A program made the position numbers and the translations under genes. Below, piece after piece: positions 1-6,564 of a DNA stretch of 14,512 bases (the first letter of the stretch is position 1; each line of letters opens with the position of its first letter). The DNA is from Bondarzewia mesenterica (taxonomy: Eukaryota > Basidiomycota > Agaricomycetes > Russulales > Bondarzewiaceae): positions 1 through 14,512 of the forward strand of contig SGPL01000715.1 of NCBI GenBank assembly GCA_004802705.1, read 5' to 3'. The notes below the pieces were generated by a model. The model saw nothing but the letters and a program-made list of their open reading frames with translations. It made no database searches and had not been told where the DNA came from.

Positions 1-168
1 ACATTTTTTTCGTCCTTTGTACAAAACACTGCTACCCGCTCTAGCAGATCGCCCTGGACCTCGAAGCGGCGGTGGGTAGGAGCCTGGGTCTCTATCAGCA
101 AGCTTGAACAAGTGAGTAAGTTACAAATTGGTTACAAATAAGCTCATAAAGTGTCATAAGTACAAAAG

Positions 169-550
169 TTATTTTGTAGTTTTCCTGATGTCGTCCCCTG
201 ATCTCCTCATTCCCCGATCTTCCTGATCCCCTCGCCATCGTCCTCTCATCAGCACCCTGTAGCGTTCCTCGTGGGGCCTGTACTTCTCGTCAATCACCTA
301 CCAACAGACTCGAATAGCAAGGTGGGGAGTTGAAGTTCAAGTGGTGGACGCGAGCACGGTGTGGTGGTGGATATCGTACTACGAAAACGCAAATGAGATC
401 AGTCAAGGAGGAGGCGTGACACCACAGAAACTCGCCGCTTACCTGAATTTGACTTCTCGCGCTATGCGCGCTCACTCTGCGCCCGGTGTCCAACCAACTT
501 GACCTTGCTGGCAGGCAGTGTGTCGGTGCGTTAGATACAAAACAGTGCAT
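169..550 (-). CDS. Doubtful small spliced gene, unknown product
   Basis: Not recognised. On the minus strand an ATG at 550 opens a frame that can be joined over three exons: 550 to about 440, then a short exon reading YDIHHHT, then 297-169, a 42-residue end rich in Arg, Asp and Glu closed by TAA at 171-169. The first intron begins GTAAGC and ends TTTTCGTAG; the second begins GTGCTC and ends GTTGGTAG. Reading phase is kept across both joins, giving about 85 residues. The last exon has a strongly charged, soluble-protein composition (KYRPHEERYRVL). Against it: the protein is short, no domain is recognisable, and in AT-GC-balanced DNA such joins can be found by chance. The true gene, if any, could have more exons upstream. 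Confidence 0.2.
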
Positions 551-1891
551 CTGTGCAGGGAAGGAGTGGATTCAGATGTCGAGGTCAAATGAAATGAAGG
601 CGTTGTCGGGAGAGGCATACCATGTGCTGCAGACTTGGCCAAGCCAATGTTTTTTTCTCACCGTTCCGAGGCATTCTGTACGCGGAAAAATGGCTGCATG
701 ATCTGTACACCATGCAGTGTCGTATTGTGAGTATCAGTGAGCTTTTTACCGCTAATGGAAATAGTATACATAACTCACCGGAAGCACAAAGCCTTGTCTG
801 CACGGTTGATAAGCTAATGCAAAAAATCAAATTTGGTCAATTTGAATGCTGCAGAATTGTGTTGCTCACCTTCTAGTCTTGTCAGAACGTGGAAATATAT
901 GCATATATGACCCTGATGAGTGAATATGTACTCTGGTGACACGAATGAGACGGTGGAGAGAGGACAAGTTCTGTTCAAACTCCGACTCAACACTGCACTT
1001 GCTAAATTAGGACTTTAGAAGGGGATGAGGATCTCAAGCGGCACATTTACGCTCACGAATCTTTCATTTTCTCATATTTATCATCGAGAAAAATCCCGAA
1101 CCTATAATCTTGTCTACCTATATGCTCTTGAATATTCAGTATTGGATGCGAAAAGTTTGAAATGTATACCAGTTTATTTTTAATTGTTCTGATGTGGTTG
1201 CAGCACCAGATTAAAGTCTCCAGGTCAACCAATCACACTAGAGGTCCGACGAAGGAGAGCATGCATAAGCAGTAGTATAACTTTGAATGCTAATTCTTTA
1301 CAAGTCGAGTCACGCAGATATGTATGGAATGTGGTCAGGATCAGTTAGACTAGCTAGCAACTACATCTAGCCCGAGACGCAAAATGAAGTGACTAGATGG
1401 CGACAATATCGTAGCCAGCAAATGTCCAATGGCTGGGGGATGGTCACGAGATGGTTGAGGACCCTAAATCCCAACCACTTCGGTCCAGATGAGATCTGAC
1501 CTCAACATGCAGTATACTCACGCTCTCGTGGTCGATATCACACAGAGTCCCCACGCTCGACCCTCGTCGACCCTCAAGGCCTCAACATTCAACGCATGCT
1601 GTGGCGTGAAGTTGCGCCATTTCTGAGTCATCATGTCACTGCCGAAAATTTTGCAAAGTCAGCCTGCTCTCTCTTGCATTCACCCTCCATCTCCTTTCAG
1701 CACCTTCCCTTAATTATCTCCATTTCAGATGTCCTCATTACTGCTTTGCCCTTCAGCATCCTCAGAGTACTCATGTACTGAGCATGGTGAGTTCTCGGGT
1801 GTGAGTTATTAGCAAATCTAATTGTTCACTGATCATGGTTGTTCTTACTGCGACATTTGAGGACTGGGCATGGTGACAGCCTGTGTGCAAG
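551..1891. other. Long stretch without a recognisable gene
   Basis: Open frames here are all under about 85 codons, several lack an ATG, and none has recognisable domains or a consistent chain of splice sites. The stretch 880-1600 is AT-rich in places (for example TATATGCATATATG near 896-909) and looks non-coding. No tRNA, rRNA or obvious repeat was seen. Confidence 0.5.
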
Positions 1892-2447
1892 GTGAGTGCA
1901 AAAGAGATCATGCCCTCACCATGAATATAACTTACAACATGCTACCCAGCATGTACCCATCTTATCCGTCAAAGGCACAATGGTAAGCTTCATTCCCCAT
2001 CCTGCTGTGGACATGAAATACATTGATATTTACTTTCATCCAACTCTGCCACCCAACTTCGGCCTCCCATGCCCCACAGCATCCTTCGCAAGCATATCAG
2101 CAGGGTCCATATCAGTGCAGTGCAGGAGGTGCGACATGGATGGCTGCTGGCATGGCTTGTATTCACGGGAGCTCGCATGGGACAAGTCATCGAGTAACGT
2201 GTGCATGATGAATGCCGAGCATGAGCACGGTGTCGTGGAACCTGACGCACTGTTGGTTGCTGCTGGCCATGGGACCCCCACGGGCTTCCTGAGAGCGAGG
2301 AACACCGCGCTTATGCTCGTCGATGTATGGGTCTGCCGCCTGGTGGGCTTGCATTGCGAAAGGCTCTTTTTATCAAAGTTTTCAAACAGATTCTCAAGAA
2401 CAATCAAACTGAGTATGGGCGCATTGATACCGAGGGTGTCGCTTTGA
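1892..2447 (+). pseudogene. Coding-like relic with plausible introns, unidentified
   Basis: Several good splice signals sit close together: a candidate intron 1892-1949 (GTGAGT to CTACCCAG), a 33-nt exon 1950-1982 ending in ATG, and a candidate intron 1983-2079 (GTAAGC to CCCCACAG). The next exon reads HPSQAYQQGPYQ and stays open to a TGA at 2206-2208. Another frame is open from 1896 (GTG start) to 2447, and a third carries KALFIKVFKQILKNNQTEYG near 2360-2420. No single frame or splice combination gives a convincing complete protein: a stop lies just upstream of the first candidate exon in the required frame. I read this as a decayed gene or an assembly of fragments. I could not name a family. 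Confidence 0.25.
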
Positions 2448-2913
2448 CACAGTGACTACTGAACTCTGATTTTCCATGTTACCCTGCGACTTCATTCTTT
2501 TTGCTATTACTACCCAATGTCTTTTTTCTCCCATATGGCACTTACACGCTGTGTTTGAATGATATCTGCATTATATGCATTATTTTTCGTGCCAAAAAGA
2601 CTCAGGCAACAGACAGCCAGATTGCCCTCAGTTCTCACCTAATGATGCTGTCTGATCTCTCTCACGAGAACACTACAAGGTCAATGACGAGATCTAAGGA
2701 CATCCCGCTCAGACGATGATCGAGCGATATGGCAATTTCGGATCCCACAGACCTCCGAGCCCAATCTGGAAGAGCTCAGGGCGGCGATTTTCGTAGATCC
2801 CTGTCTGACTGCCAGAAAGAGATCGGTGCCGAATGGCGGTGTAAACAGGGTGAGCAAGGATCTAGGCTCGGACACAGCTGCTATCGTTCACACTCCGCTA
2901 CACTCTATGCGAT
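2448..2913. other. Unassigned stretch left of the inverted-repeat element
   Basis: One frame is open without an ATG from about 2688 to the TAG near 2912. It has a natural-looking composition (WQFRIPQTSEPNLEELRAA), but I recognise no family and see no start, so I do not call a gene. The rest shows no signal. It may belong to the same degraded, transposon-rich area as its right neighbour. Confidence 0.3.
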
Positions 2914-2926
2914 AGCGGCTGGGCAC

Positions 2927-2986
2927 ACTGGGGCCACTTTTTGGCAGGCACTGCCAAAAACGTATTTCGACTTAGCGAAATTTCGC
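2927..2986 (+). repeat. Left terminal inverted repeat
   Basis: This 60-bp arm pairs with 4065-4122. It runs from ACTGGGGCCACTTTTTGGCA through CTGCCAAAAACG to CTTAGCGAAATTTCGC. It differs from the right arm by a few substitutions and two extra bases near the outer third, a degree of divergence that suggests the insertion is not very recent. Confidence 0.85.
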
Positions 2987-3122
2987 GCGTCGTGCCAAAG
3001 CCGTTCAGGCCTCGCTGTCTGACCACACCATTCCCTCTTAACCCTCATCGTCCCGGTGCACCCATGGAAGCTCTCAACATGGAGCCAATGGCTGGGAGGG
3101 TGCAAAAACAAGGAGATTCAAA

Positions 3123-3165
3123 GTAAGTGTATGCATTTTGTCTGCATACTAACAACGTTATATAG
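3123..3165 (+). other. Consensus spliceosomal intron inside the element
   Basis: This 43-nt stretch has a GTAAGT donor (3123-3128), a perfect TACTAAC branch site (3147-3153) and a TATAG acceptor (3161-3165). A 7-bp hairpin, GTATGCA/TGCATAC, lies between donor and branch site. The three signals at the right spacing are hard to explain by chance. Flanking sequence in one shared frame reads GANGWEGAKTRRFK before and ASYTPPACCSDTADTLSSPS after, a Ser/Pro-rich composition. A TAA in that frame sits about 35 codons upstream of the donor and no ATG fits, so only a gene fragment is present. Confidence 0.6.
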
Positions 3166-3219
3166 GCATCATACACACCTCCAGCTTGCTGTTCCGACAC
3201 AGCTGACACTCTTTCTTCC

Positions 3220-3480
3220 CCCAGTACATCTCCAGCCCAATCGTTTTGTCACGATGTTAGTTCATGCTCATCTGCCCCATCCTTAGCCCTGTCCTTTCGG
3301 CACGATGGGGCTTCACGCTCGCCCAGCACGTTCCCAGCCCCCTCGTTTCGAGATGGCGAGGTGCTCATCCAGCATGCCCCCTGCCCCGTCGTTTCGATAT
3401 GACGTGGGTTCGCGTTCATCCACCCCATCCTCAGCCCTGTCATTTCGGCACGATGGGGCTTTGAGCTCGCCCAGCACATT
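3220..3480. repeat. Imperfect tandem repeat, about 51-bp unit
   Basis: Units of 46-51 bp follow one another: roughly 3220-3267, 3268-3318, 3319-3364 (46 bp), 3365-3415, 3416-3466, then a partial unit. Each has a core like TCGTTTCGxxATGxxG or TTTCGGCACGATGGGG. Units one and four (3268 and 3416, starts 148 bp apart) are the closest pair. In the frame of the preceding exon the unit encodes about 17 residues around ALSFRHDGA and PAPSFRDGEVL. The 46-bp unit is not a multiple of three and breaks that frame, which then ends at a TGA near 3398; the frame resumes as SSALSFRHDGALSSPS in a shifted register. Confidence 0.75.
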
Positions 3481-3554
3481 AGTTCACACGAGCCGCGTCG
3501 TAGCCGCGCAACTGCAGCGTGCAACGAACAGAGCTGGCTTGTTTACATAGATAA

Positions 3555-3809
3555 CACCCTCCGTACGACGTCGGCGTCCACATCGCTGATGTCTCTTACT
3601 TCGTCAAGCGAAACACGGCGTTGGATCAAGATGCTCACAAGCGCGCTACTAGTGTCTACCTCATTCAACGCATCGTGCCCATGCTTCCACTGGCTCCTAG
3701 CGAGGAACTGTGCAGTCTGAACCCTGGACAAGAGCGACTAGCATTTCCGGTGATGCCGACGATAGCCCAGGACACGAAGATTATCAAGAAGTGGTTTGGC
3801 AAGACCATT
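3555..3809 (+). pseudogene. Fragment of a DIS3L2/Dis3-like exoribonuclease (RNB domain)
   Basis: An uninterrupted 85-codon block reads like the middle of the RNB catalytic domain of RNase II-family 3'-5' exoribonucleases, closest in feel to DIS3L2/SSD1-type proteins. Recognisable blocks in order are DVGVHIADVSYFV, RATSVYLIQRIVPMLP, LCSLNPGQERLAFPV and KKWFGKTI. In the intact family the catalytic aspartates (DxDDA block) lie just upstream of the first block; here they are absent, because an in-frame TAA at 3552-3554 precedes the fragment. After KKWFGKTI the family sequence stops abruptly. The piece therefore cannot encode an active nuclease. It lies between the two inverted repeats on the plus strand, with no flanking exons of the same domain, so it is a captured, truncated copy; the intact parent gene is expected elsewhere in the genome. 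Confidence 0.75.
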
Positions 3810-4064
3810 GGGATAGTGATTTGGAGAAATACGAGGGTGGCGCTGACGATTACGAGCAGCTGCACTCGGACGGCAGTGGCGAGAGCAGCGCTACCGACAT
3901 TGATTCTGACGTTGAAGACGAAAATCCTCTGGAATAAACTGTTTTTTTTTCTTAAGCATAACTTATTTGATGTGTACACTGAGGATCAGGCAGCAATTAG
4001 GCATGTATTGGATGAAAATGTTGCAGCAGAGTCACTAAGACGAAGCTGCCACACAACGCGCGAC

Positions 4065-4122
4065 GCGAAATTTCGCTAAGTCAAAACACGTTTTTGGCAG
4101 CGGCTGCAAAAGTGGCCCCAGT
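4065..4122 (-). repeat. Right terminal inverted repeat
   Basis: This 58-bp arm is the reverse complement of the left arm. Read on the minus strand it starts ACTGGGGCCACTTTTGCAGC and ends CTTAGCGAAATTTCGC. Confidence 0.85.
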
Positions 4123-4185
4123 CCGCTCGCAAGCTCGCGCGTCAATTGCTTGTCTATTATGTAAGCGCGAGCTAAGTGCGAGCGG
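4123..4185. repeat. Hairpin abutting the right inverted repeat
   Basis: The arm CCGCTCGCAAGCTCGCGC (4123-4140) pairs with 4165-4185 on the same strand, perfectly except for three extra bases in the second arm. The loop is 24 nt. It starts on the base after the right inverted repeat, so it is probably a subterminal part of the element or of a related element it inserted beside. It could form a GC-rich cruciform or RNA hairpin. Confidence 0.75.
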
Positions 4186-4379
4186 CTGGATACGAGTCTA
4201 GTTCCGATCTTGCTCCACCAAATGCTCCACAATAGATAGAAAATTTAAGACGGAGCTGCTGTATATCTGGCAATCTCCGGTTGGTGCCCGATGTCAGCTC
4301 AGCCACAATTGTGACCCGTGGAGAGACCTTGCAAGCAAGGTAATTTGCTGAAGCTTTGATTCCAGTCGTGAATTCCCGG

Positions 4380-4661
4380 ATTTAATGGTCGCGACGCGTT
4401 CCATCACGTGCTGTGGCGTCGGGCTGACGTCGGCAGCGCCGCAGCGAGGACTCAGACGCGTTGAAGAATTCAAGTTCTTGCTCTCACACTTGGTGTCCTC
4501 TGTAAATCGGGTTTCCTGTCGTCAGCTTGCGAATCTTTCGTCTCATCACAGGCGATCATCTTCGGCGAAATTGGCGTTACGGTCTCGGGTTTATTCCTGG
4601 GAACTACCATTTGCTCAGCGAGACTGACATATCGTAGTTATCCAGAGTTATCCCGCTAACT
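4380..4661 (+). promoter_or_regulatory. Likely promoter and 5' leader of the cyclophilin-RRM gene
   Basis: The 280 bases before the cyclophilin start carry ACGCGT (4394-4399), an E-box CACGTG (4405-4410) and a CRE-like TGACGTC (4425-4431) in 40 bases, a dense group of known fungal factor sites. An 80-codon frame from the ATG at 4385 overlaps them. It shows no recognisable domain and is more likely leader or promoter sequence than a gene. Confidence 0.4.
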
Positions 4662-6271
4662 ATGTCTCTTCTTCTCGAGACCTCTCTCGGTGATATCATC
4701 ATTGATCTCGAGGTTGAAGCCTGCCCCAAGACATGCGAAAACTTCCTCAAGCTGTGCAAAGTGTATTATTACAACCTGCACGCATTTTTCAATGGTGCGA
4801 GCAATCTCTCTGCCCTTTCTCCTCAACAAAATTCATGATATTTCTTGTGGACTGGTGCGAATAGTCTCCAAAGACTTTCTAGCGCAGACGGGCGATCCAT
4901 CTGCAACCGGCACTGGCGGTGAATCCGTCTGGTCCTTGATTGCCTCTCAGAGAGGCGATGCCGACGTACCGCGCTACTTCGAACCGGAGATCATCCCGCA
5001 TCTTAAGCACACTGAGAAGGGCACAGTTTCGATGGCCGTTGCTCCACACATCGAAGGGCAGCCGAGAGGCGGATGCGGTAGTCAATTCTTTATCACCCTG
5101 GAGGATAGAATTGAATACCTCGATGGCAAACATGCTGTGTTTGGACATGTCGTTGAGGGTTGGGATACACTCGACAAGCTGAACGACGTCTTTGTAGATC
5201 AGGACGGGAGGCCATTTAAGGACATCAGGATACGGCACGTAGTTGTACTCGGTGAGGATAGTTTGATGGCCATCCTACGAATTGTGAGACTCACATCTGC
5301 ATTGGCACGTACAGATGACCCCTTTCCCGATCCTCCTGGACTTGTTGTCCCAAATTCACCCCCCACTCGTCCTCCAGACGACTCAACTCGTATTGCAGAG
5401 GACGAGGACGCACTTGAGGAGCTTCCAGAAGAAGAGGCTGAAAAACAACGACGTCAGAAAGAAGCAGAAGCGGCCGCTCTAACACTCGAGATGGTTGGAG
5501 ACCTGCCGTTCGCGAACGTCCGCCCCCCAGAAAACGTCCTTTTCGTGTGCAAGCTCAATCCGGTCACGCGGGATGAAGACCTGGAGCTGATATTCTCAAG
5601 GTTTGGAACAATCATGAGTTGTCAGGTCATCCGGGACAAGAAGACCGGAGATTCGTTACAGTATGCATTCATTGAGTTTGACAAGCGTGAGGACGCTGAG
5701 CAGGTGCGCGTGTGTGGTGGCGTTCCAAGAGCACGGCAATATATTGATCTTGTCCCTATCCATCATGTAGGCTTACTTCAAAATGCAAAACGTACTTGTG
5801 GACGACAGGCGTATATGGGTTGATTTGTACGTTTATCGTCTACTGATCCGCTAGTTATTGATGGCTTAACTTTTCGCACTGCTTAGCTCCCAGTCTGTTG
5901 CCCGTTTAAACACACATTGGTCGAACAATCCGACGGGTGCACGTGGCGGCCGTGGCGGAAGGGGACGTGGCGGTGGCGGATTTGGAGGTCGTGACGACCT
6001 GGAGCCTACGCGCAGATACAGAGAAGACGGGCGCTACAACGACCAGTATGGGATGATCTTTGATGTTCCTGATGACAGGGGACACTTCAGACGCCGGAGT
6101 CGATCTGCGGAGAGAGACCGCAAGAGACGGTCACAATCAAGATCAAGGTCGCCGCGGTCAAGAGATAGATATACGCGGGAGAGACGACGGAGTCGTAGTA
6201 GAGATCGAGATCACAGAAGGCGTGCGGAAAGCAGAGAGCGGTACGACTATGGCCGGGATCGTCGACGCTGA
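4662..6271 (+). CDS. cyp6: Cyclophilin-type prolyl isomerase with RRM and RS tail (PPIL4/Cyp6 type)
   Basis: Nuclear cyclophilin of the PPIL4/Cyp6 family, associated in other eukaryotes with spliceosomes and transcribing RNA polymerase II. Exons 4662-4794, 4865-5251, 5315-5703, 5771-5826 and 5887-6271 join in phase to a 449-residue protein. Residues 1-173 form the isomerase domain (start [17 protein letters not shown], then [10 protein letters not shown] and [11 protein letters not shown]). An acidic Glu/Ala-rich linker follows the family-typical [10 protein letters not shown]. An RRM spans about 246-325, with RNP2 LFVCKL (249-254) and RNP1 LQYAFIEF (288-295). An RGG-like box lies at about 341-357 and an Arg/Ser/Asp-rich tail at 390-449. 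The position of cyclophilin A Arg55 is Asn ([11 protein letters not shown]) and that of Trp121 is Tyr, as in family members, so isomerase activity may be weak. Intron 2 (63 nt) has no stop and is a multiple of three. The start is the first ATG giving the conserved N terminus. Confidence 0.95.
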
Positions 6272-6310
6272 AAGTATGTACATGTCTATTTCTGTGTGTG
6301 TATGTGTGGC

Positions 6311-6330
6311 GCCTATATTTCAATATAGGC
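6311..6330. repeat. Perfect hairpin just after the cyclophilin gene
   Basis: GCCTATAT and ATATAGGC form an 8-bp stem around a 4-nt TTCA loop, 40 bases past the stop codon, directly after a TG-rich tract (about 6290-6308). It is probably in the 3' untranslated region. It may aid 3'-end formation or RNA stability; no direct evidence of role. Confidence 0.6.
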
Positions 6331-6497
6331 ATCTCAAGGCTGCATGCAACTCCTCCACTGTGTGCGCGATCCCAAGTTTCTGGTGGAACGCTAGGCACCA
6401 GTTGGGTGATCTTGACTGGAATGCTGCGCTTGCTGCTCTGAAACCGGTCATAAGCAGGACAGCCATGCGGCCCGCACGACTCGGTCAGAATGAAACC

Positions 6498-6503
6498 TAT
6501 AAG
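6498..6503 (+). promoter_or_regulatory. TATA box of the BTB gene
   Basis: TATAAG lies 67 bases before the chosen ATG at 6565, a good distance for a fungal TATA box. It falls inside the longer frame that starts at the ATG at 6490, which argues that translation starts at 6565/6568 instead. Confidence 0.45.
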
Positions 6504-6564
6504 TACTTCTTGCTTAGCCCGTCTTTGCCTTTCTCACCGCGATTCGACAACAATCACTCTTTTG

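Larger units (their letters stand above)
2914..4189. mobile_element. Non-autonomous TIR element carrying host-gene fragments
   Basis: Two inverted arms, 2927-2986 and 4065-4122, match closely when one is reverse-complemented. Both begin ACTGGGGCCACTTTT and both end in the 12-bp palindrome GCGAAATTTCGC. The roughly 1.1 kb between them has no transposase-like frame, but holds a consensus intron, a tandem repeat and an RNB-exonuclease fragment. This layout is that of a non-autonomous cut-and-paste transposon that captured host DNA (the Pack-type arrangement known from Mutator-like and other TIR elements). A 9-bp direct repeat AGCGGCTGG lies just outside (2914-2922 and 4181-4189) and could be a target-site duplication. 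It is separated from the right arm by a hairpin and from the left arm by 4 bases, so the exact ends and the superfamily are unsettled. Confidence 0.7.

Noticed and set aside
622..876. 84-codon frame on the plus strand
   Set aside because: No recognisable domain, Cys/Phe-rich random composition and an overlapping frame on the other strand of equal length.
2036..2407. 123-codon frame on the minus strand opposite the relic at 1892-2447
   Set aside because: Starts at TTG, no recognisable domain, and the plus strand carries the better splice signals; I could not show either strand is coding.
2360..2440. Possible EF-hand in FKQILKNNQTEYGRIDTEG
   Set aside because: The loop lacks the acidic residue expected at its first position, and no second EF-hand is nearby; the resemblance is too weak.
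3665..3979. 104-codon hydrophobic frame on the minus strand
   Set aside because: It is antisense to the recognisable exoribonuclease fragment; its hydrophobicity is the usual shadow of a charged frame.
2914..4189. Retrotransposon or processed retrocopy explanation for the element
   Set aside because: There are inverted, not direct, terminal repeats, no reverse transcriptase, no poly(A) tail, and an intron is retained.
4385..4627. 80-codon frame just before the cyclophilin gene
   Set aside because: Has an ATG but no domain, and overlaps the probable promoter and leader of the downstream gene.
6490..6564. Upstream ATG extending the BTB protein by 25 residues
   Set aside because: The TATA box lies within it and the added residues do not resemble BTB family starts.
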